Shown piece after piece: positions 13,251 through 25,964 of a stretch of 64,000 nt of DNA (positions are counted from its first letter, which is position 1; every line of letters starts with the position of its first letter). The notes beneath the pieces were generated by a model. It had not been told where the DNA came from. It did no database searches and saw only the letters and a list, made by a program, of their open reading frames with translations. This DNA comes from Lepidodermella squamata (Eukaryota; Gastrotricha): positions 186,001 to 250,000 of the forward strand of contig JBLDXI010000056.1 of the NCBI GenBank assembly GCA_047495785.1, written 5' to 3'. The position numbers and the translations under genes are program-made.

Positions 13251-15599
13251 TCAGCAGCAACGACGATCAAGTTAGCTATCTCCGGCGGTGGTGAACGAAT
13301 GATGATCGCACGGCCGGTAACATGTAAGTGTGTTATAACGATGTTATTACGAGTAAAAACACCACATTTATATCACGTTAACATCATCTAGATTAGCAAA
13401 AATCGAAAATATTAAATGAAAATTGAGCAAAATAAGCAATGACTCATTTTGAAAATTAGACTCAAATTAATCAAAAATGGGCGAGCATAAGATATTTCTC
13501 GAATTTCAATTTAAAGACGATTGAAAAACTACAAAATCGGCGAGGAACCCACATATTGCGATCAGCTATAAGAGGATCAAATCGAATTTATCAATAAAAA
13601 ATCTCCAGGGAAATTTTCAAATCAACCTTTCAAGATTGAGGGCTGAGGACATTTCTACAATATTTCCATAATTAATAGCAAATAATCTATAATAAAAGCT
13701 TTGATTTCGGTCGAGATACCTAACTATTTGAAAATCTCTATATATAAAGCAAATCCTTTTCAGAAAAAACTGGAACATTTTCGAACATTTTTCAAAGCTA
13801 TCAAACACGCAAGTGTAATTGTTCAAGACAGGTGGATTGGGAAAATTATTACAGATGTCTGTTTTGAGCTTGGCTAATTGAAATCGCACGAAAAATGTAA
13901 CACTATCGATTGAAATAACCAAATTTTCCAAACAAGTCAACGATCGAGTTATTTTTGTAGAATAATTGTAAATCTTTCGATTTCCGATAGCTAAAATGGA
14001 GCAAACATCACCTAATATTTTCTCTAAAATAATCAAACAAAAGCCTATCGTCAAAATTGAAAAATTTAAAGACAAAATTTGATGTATCAGACATACTTTT
14101 AGGCTCGAATCTAAAAAAACTCTTGATTAACATGGGCGGAAGTTGTAACGAAATACTATTGCGGAAGGTGGGAGAAAGAACTAACAAACGTTGTATGATT
14201 ATTATTATTATGAATAATTTCTAAGCAAAGGGCTGAGAAGTGGCCAGCCCTCTGCGCTATGCATACATGGATAAACACATGTTGCCGCTGCTGCTGCTAG
14301 TTTGTACTATTATTTATGTAAACAAAAGCAAATTGCGAGCGTGTCATTTGATTTGTGACATGAGCCGCATGAGGATAGCTATTACGATGCGCCTGACCTT
14401 ACTACACTTTCGTTTTACGTATGTTCTCGCGCTCGGCCTTCTTCATTCACGATTCAGGGTGTCAATTTGTCGCAAAGAGATGAAACAATTTTACATGTTT
14501 TTAACTGCAGAATAAAACATATACCTGGCAATACGGCATTTATTAGGTAAATAAAACAGGTCATTGAGCTGTAAGACTAGAGATGAGTTAAATGCGATTA
14601 GCGGCGAGGTTAAACAAACACCCTGTAATTAAAAGCAATTCAGGCCGACGATGATGATGAAAACCGCAGAAAATGAAGTAAAATTAGTCTATGTTCTGAA
14701 TATTTTGAATTGAAAATAACGATAAAAATTGGAGATGAGATCAAAGAGGAGATCAAGTTAGGTTCAAAGCACGCAAAGATCTTAAGGATTTGATCAAAAC
14801 TTGATCCGGCTTTCTTGCCGTAGTTCAGCCGAAATACTAAAATGGTATACCTATACGTGAGAGTTTTTATTACAAATAGGAGCTTCGTGAAATAACAATT
14901 CAGATAGCACTTAGAAACTTGATCTGGAAATTCAAATGAGAAAATTCAAATTATTCTAAAATCGACGAGATCAAGTTAGGTTCACGGTCTAGAAAAATAT
15001 TCATTTTTGATTCCGACCTAATCTGGCGAGCTTAATGCACTTTCAAGTTCCAGAAATTAAAGCGTTTCGTGCTTGTCTGCGAAAAATGACGGCCTTCAAT
15101 CGAAAAATACTGAAAATATTGAAAAGTGCGAAGTTGGTGATGTCTATTAATTTTGAAATCCAGCGACAAAATTAGATCGGCTATGAAGTATAGCAAACAA
15201 AGATTTAATCATTGAAAGCGACACATATAAATGCCGTAGTTTCTGAAATTGTAAAGACATATCGGAATCGTGCATCGGTGTAAAAATAGAACAATCAATT
15301 TTCGCGTGAAATTTAATGATTATTTGAGCAGGTAGCGGTCGGTCATTATAATCCCTAAGAAAAATTGAAAAAACACGTCTGAAGGAGCCAAAAACCTAAT
15401 GCTAAAATCGATCCAGGATGTGCGATGAGAGGAAAAATTGTATCACAAGGGCCTCTGTGCCTCGGTGAAAATAACCCGATGAAAAGCTATAATTACAACG
15501 TGAACAAGAAAATAAAAATTTTGCGTGCGGTTACACGCACTAGAGATCGGCGAAAAAAAATGTCTTACAGGGGAAAAAAATTATGTGAAGTATGAATTT
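13251..15599. other. FARP 5' flank, no gene seen
   Basis: Upstream of the FARP ATG on the minus strand. The first 100 bp or so are moderately GC-rich and probably 5' UTR or promoter. The remainder is AT-rich. ORFs up to 152 codons on either strand lack recognisable motifs, splice context or coding-like composition, so none is called. Confidence 0.4.
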
Positions 15600-18520
15600 A
15601 CACGCGAGGCGAGTGGCTTTTCGCCGGCGATAATTGTCGGTGTTTAATTTCCGGCGTTCGGGCTATTATACGGAAGCGCACAAATTGGCGCGTTGGACGG
15701 ACGGCGGCGAAAAAAACCACCGTGATTTGCCGCTGTGTACTATATGTCAAAGGGCGCGAAATTATTACACAAGCGACGACGAGATGGGCGACGAATTGAG
15801 AGAGAGAGAACTAAATAATAATAGCCGATGCATCGCAATGGCGTCGACAAGCGGGCCAGCGAGCGAGAGAAAAAGCCGCAAATAATCGCAATAGTAATAA
15901 CAATCATTATAATAATAAAAACTTTTACAACACAATTTTCGAGCATGCGATGTCGTCGCTGGGCCTCGCGCGCGCGCGTCTGCTCATTTATTATGCGTGT
16001 GTGTGTGTGTGTCTCGTTCGTTCATCGTACAACTATTACTACTTCTACTACGACTACTACTACCTCGCGTGTGTGTGTACACACGAACGCGAGAAAAATC
16101 GATACTGACTTCGCGACGCATCGATCTATTGCAGTTTGCAGTCGTAAGGTAGCAGCAGCCACAGCAGCAGCAACAACCGCCTTGTTTGTAAAACGTGCAC
16201 ATACGCGCGTATCTGTCGATGGGACTACCGCGCAGCCACTCGAGCGTGCAGCAACAGATAACACCTATAAGCAGCGCTACAAAAGTAGCCGGTGGAGGGC
16301 GGGGCGGGGGCGTAAATAACCAGGTAGAGCAATAACAACAATGCCCCATAACCGCGTCTTTTTCACAATTTCTTGCCCGATGCCGAAAACGTAGTGGGAT
16401 TGGGATGAGGCTGATATTACTACTGTAGTAGGTACCGTCTCTATATATAACCCACTCGAGTGCGTATTTATGCGGCCGGCGCGAGGATGGAGCAAGAAAC
16501 CAAAGCGCCAGTTGTATGATTATGATGAAGATGGTACGGCAGTAGTCTAAATACTACTATTATAATACGATTATTTTTGCCGCGCTTATCATCGACGTTG
16601 GCGAACTTTTCAATAAATAAAACACAGCGCCACGCATGGGTAAATACTGCTGGTTTCGCTTCTTGACCTCGAGCATCGCGAAGCAAGATGAGGTTGTTAT
16701 TCAGCTTCAGCCGCAGCCGCAGCAGCAGTTTTATTGCGTCAGTTTTTCGACGTAGCGCGAAAAATCTCTCTAATATACCATATTAGTTGTGTAGATGTAT
16801 ATAATATGTTTGGTTTTTTGGCCCAATTAGGCGGGTTCAGTGCGCATTCTGATCATCGCCGGGGCACATGATTGTATTGCATTGTGTTTACAATGCCTAG
16901 TCTCATATTGTGGTAATATTATTGTTTCACGTGCCGGCTAATCGCTGATTTTTGATACAAAACTTAAGGAAATAAATCGAAGCGGAAGGAGATTAAAAAC
17001 ACGGCTCGGAAGTGATTATACCTGGAAATGGCCTATTACCTAGTTGCGACTTTGAAAGGTATACGATAACAATCATCAAAGGAAATAAATAAGTTTTTAG
17101 TCCAAATTCGTACAAAATCGGTGAAAAAAATAGCAAGGGTAAAATATATTTCGAGAGAGAGAACATTTTTATGAAGAATGCAGCGCAATTTTGAACATTT
17201 CAAGCGTAATATTTTTAGATGCGACACATTCAGACGCAAAAAGGAAACATTTTGATTTTCGAGCTAAAAAATAATCTTTAAAAATTGGGTGAATTTAGAT
17301 TTAATGTGTAATTTATCGAGAAAAACTAAACTTATAAAATCAGTTCAAAGATGAAAGTCAGCGTTATGATTTATTTGCGAAGAAAAAATCAGAACGCACA
17401 ATTCTTTATTCGAGTAAATCCCAGAAGTTTTCAAATCATGGATAAAAATAATATTATGAAACATCAAGGAAAAAAGTTAACTGATTCTTGGTTTACATCA
17501 AGTGCCTTGTACTAGATGAAATAAATATTTCTGGCATCGTTTTCGTAAAAGTACACATAAATTTTCGCGATTTTTTTCCACCGCAAAATGCCGCCCAGGG
17601 AATTGTGCTTAGGACGTCGCTGATACGAAAATATTATATGGGCATTTAAAACGTTATATAAATATAGACTATTATAAAGCCGGTGAAGGAGCGGATTAAA
17701 GACTCGCAGGAAGAAGGAAGAAAGAAAAAACGTTATCATTATACAGCAATAAATAAAGTGTTGTTAAGTATTGTATATCCGTATGAATAAAGTAACATAA
17801 GCCGGCAACATTTGGGCCGAATTTTTCCTAGCTCTACAGATTAAGAGCTGGCGCCCGGCAACAACAAGACGTCTCATCGCTGCTTCGAAAACAGTAATAA
17901 TAATAATAATAATAATATATTATGATTATATATTATCATCGATGGATAGATAGCCGCGCGACGCAGCCAATCGGCCGCTTCCGCTGCTGTGCGCGCATTA
18001 GGCCGCAATATTGTCGCCAAAATAGATCAAATAATGATGCGACTACTGCGACTACTAAAGAGTAACAGCGCAGCGCAGTGCTATATGCGTGTGTAATCAG
18101 ATGTGCGATGAGCGAGAGGCGCGTGAATTAAATTCACTGGCGCGCGTTGCCTATTAGGGGCCAAAAGTTGTCGCCTATAATAAGTATACACACAGTCGCC
18201 GCAACAGTAGCAGCATCAGCAGCAGCAACAGCCGCAGCAGACCAACAGCAGCAAGAAGTGGTGCCATTTATCGACCGGCGTCGTGCACTTATTAGCGACG
18301 GCCCAGCCCGTATCATCATCATCACCAAGTAGCTATTTTATTTGTAGTGTGTCGCCTTTTTATATCGCGGCTCTGTAAAATTTGGCGTTTCGTATAAACG
18401 TTTCACGCGACGGCGAACAAGGCGAAATAATCAACTGGGGGTAGCACTTCCGCGTGCTCCGATTTCAAGTTCGCCAGCATATTCTGACTGCCGTCGCAAC
18501 AATAACAATAACAACAACGG
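15600..18520. repeat. Microsatellite-rich, locally GC-rich block
   Basis: Contains a CG run (15967-15978), a GT run (about 15996-16012), CTA/CGA-type triplets (16027-16066), interrupted CAG/CAA triplets (16150-16180 and 18205-18255) and a TAA run (about 17894-17917). There is no reading frame with recognisable domains on either strand. It lies 2.4-5.3 kb upstream of the FARP start, so it could be distal regulatory DNA or an unrecognised 5' UTR exon. That is inference only. Confidence 0.5.
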
Positions 18521-20536
18521 CAATGAAATAAAACAAATATGCGGCTATAATTCGGTCGAGAGGCGCATATTAGCCGGCTCAATGTCTCGCGGCCCCGCAG
18601 AAATTTCATTATGCCATGTTACCGCGCCTCGATGCCGAGATTTGAAATCAAGTAATCGATAAGCTTCACCTGATATCGTCATCGCGGGAAATGGCGGTAT
18701 AAGAAAATTTTCCCTGAATTCCGAAAAATTCAAAGCTTAATTGGAAAGAAACCGAACATTTCTCGATTTAAAAAATTCAAATTTTTCGGAATTAATTTTT
18801 TTTTAAACACACAGGCACTTCGGAAAATTGAAAGAGGAAACCCAGTTAACTGATAAGAGCTGATTTACTCAGAATTGATGTCCATGCTTTTACGATGAGC
18901 AATTTCAAGGTTGAAATGTGAGTGGAATTAAAGCAAATTATTGATTGCTCTTTTTGACAATGAGGAAATTGACGAAGCTTCGGTGCGTTTCAGTAAGTTC
19001 TGCGCTATGTCCAGTAAGTTGTCCGAGCGTTTAGCAGTGTTAGAAAGCTCGTTAAGTTTTACTTATTGAAAACGAAAGATTCAATAGGTAAGTAAGTAGC
19101 AGCGAAGACCCTGAACGAAGTCATATAACTTCCTGAACTTCTACAAATGTGAACAATTACTTTCAATCATGCTTCGCCGAGTGGTACGGTTTGAGGGACT
19201 CCATTAATTTGGATATTAATAAACCATTGAAAAATCTTCAATTAAATATACGATTTTCACAGCAAGGTTCGTTCAATGAAGACGAAGGAAAGGATGAGAG
19301 ATCGAATTATTCAATGAAATTTAAATACGAAATTATTTAAAACTTGGCGTACATAAGAAACAACATTGGCAGTATTAGGCCCATTTTTAATCTGTTGACA
19401 TTTCAGCCAAAAATTCAAAAGCTTTGTGAGTTTTTGGGTGCAGTTTTATACGGTTCACGAAAAACTTAAACGAAACATGGAACAGCGATGTGATAGCTTA
19501 CTCAAATCCAGAGAGAGAAACCAGAATGCTTCAAGTATATAGTTTATAGTTCATAGTTCTCCCAAAAAAGTTTGAGTTGTTTGAATCCGCCAATCGGAAA
19601 TAATGTTAAAATACTCCCTCGCAGCTAGTCTAGCGTTCTAGATTATTTGAGAAAATTACTAATATTATGAAAAGTTATCAAAAAGCATACAAATAGAAAA
19701 ATTATTACAGTAAACAAAACTTCAAAATAAAGAAATAATCAACACATTGCTTGAGATTAATAGATTATCCCGTGCCCCCGAAGATGAATGCCCGGGAATG
19801 AAAAAAATTGAGAAATTAATACATAGCCAATTTAAAATAGATCATGATAAGATGTTGATAAAATCTATTCAATGCCAAGGTATTGATATCACAACCAAAA
19901 TTTGTGATGAAAGAAATCGCACGTATTGTAAGCCAACAATTTGTGGCCTGTCAAAAGAAAAGGCGCAACACGTCGAAAGGCGTACCCTGTCAAATCGTGT
20001 TTCAAAAAAGGGCACACTAATAGTAATAACTGACCGCAATATTATTTGACGGCGAGATGATTATCATGACAACTGCCGCGGATGATGATGATGGATAAAT
20101 GATAAACGGCCGTAATTCACGCGATGATGATGATGAGTGCAAAGCCATATTCTTTTCAAGGTGTCGGCAACGTCGTATTATTACGGCTGTCAACTTGAGT
20201 ACGGCTTAATTAGTCGAACCGAGCCGCATAATAATAATAATGATCGACATGAAACCAAGTAATTAATGCAAGTGGTGTGTTTTTTATTCATGTGAAATGC
20301 GATGTATATTGTATTATGCATTTATGCGGTTAATTTTTGATATCAGCTGCTCTGCATCAGGTAAATATTTGCGAGCGTTGTTTTTATTATAAATACCGCC
20401 GATTAGTATTGCTGTTATTATGTCGTGATGATGATGATGATGATGGGTAATGCTCTTGTCGTCGTCTATTGCCGCTGAGACCAGCATTTGCTATGAACAA
20501 TAAATAATACTGACGGACATAATAAAGCTCACTCAC
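18521..20536. other. Spacer with one unrecognised 100-codon ORF
   Basis: No gene called. A plus-strand ORF at 19747-20049 (about 100 aa, containing NRTYCKPTICGLSKEKAQ) has no family I recognise and only moderate coding character. It could be a decayed mobile-element fragment or chance. The near-direct repeat CAGTAAGTTCTGCGC / CAGTAAGTTGTCCGAG at about 18991-19030 was also seen. Confidence 0.3.
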
Positions 20537-20622
20537 CGCACGCCGCTTGAGATGGAGCGTGTTTTTGAAAAAATTCAGGTTCTTTTGCACCTAGCATGGC
20601 CAGCAAAATCGGTGAATTTGAC
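20537..20622 (-). other. Candidate isolated coding exon
   Basis: On the minus strand, a TTTATTAG acceptor is followed by 86 nt and a strong donor, GTGAGT. One frame is open throughout and reads like protein (ILLAMLGAKEPEFFQKHAP), entering at phase 2 and leaving at phase 1. I found no convincing partner exons. It could be an exon of an unannotated minus-strand gene between FARP and SEC62, or chance. Confidence 0.25.
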
Positions 20623-20819
20623 CTAATAAATAAGAAAAAAATAATCATGATGACAAAAGAGATGACGAAGTCACCAACTCCTTAATTCGTGAACTAAAAA
20701 TTCAAAAACACATCATAACAAAGATTTTGTGAAACTTCCGGCGTACTTCCCACAGCCTAGTTTGCGATCAGGTTCGTCCGCGGTAAAATGAACAATTCTT
20801 TCCCAATATACCATATACC

Positions 20820-22430
20820 ATGCCGAGCGTGGTCTTTCTTTACTACCTGGGTAGCACGATGGGTAAAGACGTGCTCTCAAATCTCGAATCTCAAATCTCT
20901 CCATTATTAAGACCGCGAGAAACCGCGAGATACCGGATAACTATCAGCTGTTCGAGCTTTTCGCGAATTCAAGAACTTGACAAAAACTTCAAAAACTTTA
21001 GTCCGGGTTTGCAAGGTGACCTAGGTTATTTTCATCTTTTGCGAGCTAATTTCGATAGCCGAAGCTATGACGGCGCTTCAAGTCATTCTACGCCAAAGAC
21101 CCTCTCGAAAAATCAAAGAAAGAAACAACAGCAAGCCCTCGAAAAGGAGCGAAGGCGTCAAGCCACCCTTGCAAAGCAGCAAAATAATCGCCGGGTTCAG
21201 GTAGGGACGACGTTGATATTACGAAATGGTTGGCGCGGTAGGTTGTCCCTTCGCTTTTCAAGGCCATAAAATAGGCAAATCAACTAACGGGTCACCACAA
21301 ACGGCCACTGCTCCGTGAACTATCGACGCGACTTTGCTCCCCAGTGCAAAATGATTCAGTGTGAAATCAAAACCTATTTCTCTTAAGCTGAAAGACGAAC
21401 GACGCGAGGAGTTGGCCTCATCATCCGATTCTACACACCAGGCTTTATGGCAAGGTTCTTCAAGAGGCTTTCGACAACAAAAATTTATCCTAGGCACCAT
21501 CGGTGGATGTTATCCGATAAGCAAAATCGGACAAGCAGCTTTTGGACAGGTTTCAAGTCAACGGCTACATCGATTTGGCTTTTTGCGAGAGGAACAGAAG
21601 AAAGGTCCCATAAGAAGGTCTACATTCGTGAAATAGATAGGAATTCCGACATTCTGCGTTTTACTGCTGAATACTTAAATTTCTCTTTTTCAAATTGGTT
21701 TCACTTTTCGAGGATAGAATCTACTGATTCTACTGATTCTACTGATTGCTTCATTATGATGCAACCGGCTAAATGATCCGCAATGAGCAAGAAGCAAGAT
21801 GAGAGCACAGTTCTTCAATACGTCATGTGTCCGAGACGCGCCGATATAGCTAGAATGTCAATCTTTTGACCTGGTTTTCGGCCAATCAGCAAGCCAAAGC
21901 CATCCAAAACTGCCATGTTACCCATTCCATCTGTAACGCCCTGCGTTGCGATATTTCCTTCGACCTACTTCAATCATTAGTCAGACTTTCAATCAATGCT
22001 GCTTCCAAGCCTACATCTCGCGGATGGTTTTGTAACTACTCGACTCTAACGTCATGTCGAAATTCAGCGCAATTTTCGACAAAATGGAGGCAAGCAATGT
22101 CCCAACTTTGCAATACGTTGTACAGAGCAACGTCTTAGCAGATAACAGATAGGATCTGTGCACCAAGTCTCTCTGATCATGCTCTGATTTGTGGGCTCAG
22201 TAAGAAGAAGATGCGAAGCTTTGCCTGATGTGGATAAGCTTCACAAGTTGGTCGCAGAGCTCGACCCAACTTTTAAAGTTCTCCTACTCACAAATGATGT
22301 AAAATATCACAAAAGTAGAATTTTCGACTTTTACGAAGCTCTTAATTCTTTCTCAGGCGGCTCATCTCGAGCTCCTATGTTATCCTTCAAATCCTATGTT
22401 ATCCTACAACTTTGTTATCAATACTAAATG
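20820..22430 (+). mobile_element. Decayed non-LTR retrotransposon-like remnant
   Basis: Several plus-strand open stretches in shifting frames follow one another and are broken by stops and frameshifts. A Lys/Gln-rich basic segment is at 21105-21180 (KNQRKKQQQALEKERRRQ). Near 22145-22210 a frame reads DRICAPSLSDHALICG. SDHALI is the motif found near the end of the apurinic-type endonuclease domain of LINE elements. This supports an old, inactive LINE, but no RT domain is visible here and the ends cannot be fixed. A 9-bp tandem repeat (CTACTGATT, three copies, 21721-21747) lies inside. Confidence 0.4.
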
Positions 22431-23851
22431 AAATTTTATTTAACCCAGATGTCTCACTTGTAGTAAGAAAAAACGACAAACCTGCAGCATTTTTCATTTC
22501 AGCGGCTTTAGTAATTCAGTTTCAGCGGCGGCTATAACGCATCTCTATACAAAACATGCGGAAAAACTTCACGAAAAAATGAACAAATCATATTCATGAA
22601 ATACGCCCATTGTTTATTCATCTATGTATACACATGTATTCATTTCAATATATAACATTTATATTAGTCTTTCATACATTCAATTTTAGTAAAGATAGAG
22701 AGCGAGAGAGAGAGAGAGAGAAAACATTTCATTCCACCGAATCGATAAACACATGCAATCGAATTGTTGTCGGCCAATTCGCTTAGAATTTCGGGGTGAT
22801 AAAACGGAATTAAGAGAACGGCTAACTTCAAGATTACCAAATCATCACATGCACCAAGTGTCGACCCCTAATTATCATCATTAATCAGAAAAAGCCACGG
22901 CCCTTGACGTTCTGTTTTTTCTCTCTGTAACAACAATTGCCAAAATAGGAAGATCAGGAGGTGAAGATCGGTTTACTTTCGTAATAAAGGTATACTTTAA
23001 TGATTGGTAATTTCGGTAGTTATTGATTTGGTATCAAAAGAAAAAGTTTCATAAGTCACGTGGCGGCGGCAAAAATTCCTTTTCTCATCCTGTCTTATTT
23101 ACAATATAAATTTACGCGTGAAAGTGAGAGGAAAAATAAACGAGATGTAGGCCTAAATAGAGCTTGCCCTAGAACTCGTCATTACACGCGGGTTTCAGTT
23201 TTAATCAGTCATATTTTTTAAATAAATTTACAGTTTTTTTTAGTCTATCTCAAAAACAACGCTTACTGTATAGCGTAACTCGGACGAAGTGGAGAGAGAG
23301 AGCAATAGAGACACAGAGATTTTTGCTTCCGATTCATAATAATAATAATAATGATAACACCAAGCTGCGAAAGAGAATTTAAGACTTTGAACGAAATTGA
23401 TTCACGCCAGCATCAGTCGTTGCACAACAATTTACACCATCGCAATATTTTTCATTCCTGATCAAAGTTCACTGGAAAATAATATTCACGTCCAGACATT
23501 TTTCGCGGGTTAAAAAGCTTAAAAATCCTGTTCTAAATTTTTTAACGCGAATAACGCCTCATTTCGAGTTTATAACATACATTTTCTTTATTTTCTCTCA
23601 CACTGGAATATAATAATATTTCTCTCTAAAGGACCCAGCAACCATATTTCTGCCACCGATTGCGTTTAACTGTGTCAATAATAGCGAATTTATACACATT
23701 TATCAAACAAACATGAGCCGAGAAAAATTTGTTTTCATTTTTTTCTTCATCTGTGGTATTTTTTACGAAGTGACACGGCGAGAGAGCGAAAGAAAGGCGG
23801 AGCGCATAATTATTATCATTTTTCTATCAAACAACAACGCTAAGAATCGAA
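22431..23851. other. SEC62 3' flank, no gene seen
   Basis: AT-rich, with a GA microsatellite at about 22696-22721 and an AAT run near 23337-23352. Part of it is presumably SEC62 3' UTR on the minus strand. No clear poly(A) signal could be assigned and no coding region was recognised. Confidence 0.4.
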
Positions 23852-25845
23852 TCATTCCTCGTCACTTCCGCTGTTGTTCTCGTCGTTATCGCCCGGCTGG
23901 AAATCGGAATGGCGCACCACGTCGTAGTCACGAATCGCCGCACTCGACTCGCTTTCGCCCGCAGATTCGTGGCCATTTTCGTGCTTCCGCCCATCGTTAT
24001 CCTCTCGACCCGTTGTGTCGCCGTCGTTATCGAGTTTTTTCGTGGCAGACGAAGCAACAGGTGGTTTATCAGAGGATTTCTCCTCCTTTTTATCCTCAGA
24101 AGCTGTGTTAGACGTTTTGTCATCTTTGGCCGCTGATTTTTTCGCCTTCTTCTCGCCCGGGTTCGAAATCGAGTACATTGGCTTGAACGACTCGAAGAAG
24201 CCGCAGTCTTCGAATAGATTCGGGTACAGCCAGAAGTGTTTCTTGCCGACAGTTGCGCACCACACGCCGATGAAGAGGCAGAAGCGGATGATTGCGAGAA
24301 CGATGAGCAGACCGAGCAGGCCGATGAGGCCGAGACACACGTAGTAGATGCCGACGCGCAGCTGCATCGGCCACAGCGGGTACAGGCATGCGGCGATGGC
24401 GCCGATGATGGCGAGGAAACCGAGAAGGTACGTCTTGGCTGACACCGGGTCGAAGATCCACACGAACAGCGCCTCGTCGGCTTCACCGCCGTCGACGAAA
24501 ACCTATTGAAAGCATCACGAATATTCAACGCATGAAATTGTGGACAAATTTATGGTCGAAGCAATGCAATTTACGGCCTTAAAAAGATGAAATCGAGAAA
24601 ACGGAATATAATCTCAATGCCGCCGCTAGTTCTCGAAAGCAAAAATTCATGCAAGAAGACACCAATTCATGAAATTCAAACATTGAATTTTCAGTAATTA
24701 TCGTCGTAATCTCAGAAAACAGAGAGGATTATTTTGCGGAACCTAATTTTCCTGTTCCTAACCGGACCTTCAAAGCTTAGATCAACTAAATTTAAAAATT
24801 CTAACAAAACCAAATTTGACCGGAAGCGGATACAAACTTCAAACGTTCAATTTGCTCGAAATGTTTTTGGGTTTTTTATAATCAACTATCGAAAATCCTG
24901 ATAAATTAAGTGAATTTGTCTCCACATAGGAGCTATATGGATTGCTGAAAGCCACAATAAACAATTATTTAAGGCTGTGAAGAAATCGACGAATTCGAGA
25001 CATTCAAGTCTTGAACTAACTTCATTTCTGAATGATTTCTTTATAAAGCCTCATTATTACTCGGAAAAATCGGTGAAACAATGATAGAAAAAACTACAGA
25101 AAATGACATTTTTGGATTATTGGTGTTTTATACCAAGTTTCAAATGTTGCTTTCGCAAAAGATAATTTTCTTGGACAAATCCTGTCTATCTGCTGTGATC
25201 GAAATACAAGTTGATGACTAACCTGTTCTTCGTGTGGTTCAAGTTTGGCAGGTTTCCGGGGCTTTTTCTGCTTCTTATCCTTATCCTTATCGTCCTTTTC
25301 CTTCGTTTCCGACTCGTCCTTGCTGTCTTTTTCTTTGGTAACAGTCTCCTCAGCACTGCTAGGATTTGCTGCATCCGCTTTTTCAGCACTGGACAGTTCT
25401 TCCTTGCCAGACTTTTTCGACTTTTTGCCGTCTTTCTTATCGGCTTTATCCGATTTTTTTGCCTTGCGAATCCGCAACACGCGTCGGAAGATGTCCTTTT
25501 CTAACAAAGTGTGGCAGTAATCGACGCAGGCCTGGCGGTTCGGAAACAGCACAGTGTCGTCTTTTTTCGTCGCGCTCGCCCATTTACTGGCCATGAGGAG
25601 ATCGACGGCTTTCGACCCAGCAAAGTAGGCCACTTGGTTGCCGAGGCAAACGCCTTCCTTGTTTTTCAAATTAAACCGCAAATATTTTGCGATTTCTTTT
25701 TCCTCCTTGGTAGGCGTGACCTAAAACATTCAATAGCGTAATGGAATTAGTCATTTCTCGCGTAGAAACTCACGAGATCAGAAGGATTTCCATTTTCCTT
25801 CTTGCCCTTTTTCTTGTTACGGCCACGAAGAACCTGAGTACTCAT
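23852..25845 (-). CDS. SEC62: Translocation protein SEC62
   Basis: Exons 25774-25845, 25223-25720 and 23852-24502 (minus) join at phase-0 junctions to give 406 aa, close to the usual length of about 400. The protein starts with a Lys-rich N-terminus. The conserved cytosolic domain follows (KEIAKYLRFNLKNKEG, then VAYFAGSKAVDLLMASKW), then a long charged KD/KE linker. The signature VWIFDPVSAKTYLLGFLAI begins the first membrane span, and LYPLWPMQLRVGIYYVCLG leads into the second. HFWLYPNLFEDCGFFESF follows, and the C-terminal tail is acidic. SEC62 works with SEC61 and SEC63 in the ER membrane to import small and post-translationally delivered precursors. It lies 119 bp downstream of the SR-protein gene on the same strand. 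Both PLWP and the YYxxLG segment are intact, so it should be functional. Confidence 0.95.
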
Positions 25846-25964
25846 GTTTTTCAATTAAATCTCTAGAAAAATATCGCAAAATTGTAAACTATTTTACTCA
25901 ATAATTGTCACGGATAGATGACGACAGATATATGTGTTCGTTAATTCGGAGTAGAAAATCGCGA

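Noticed and set aside
15828-16349. ORFs of up to 163 codons around the microsatellite block
   Set aside because: They are translations of GT, CTA and CAG repeats, with no domain or splice support.
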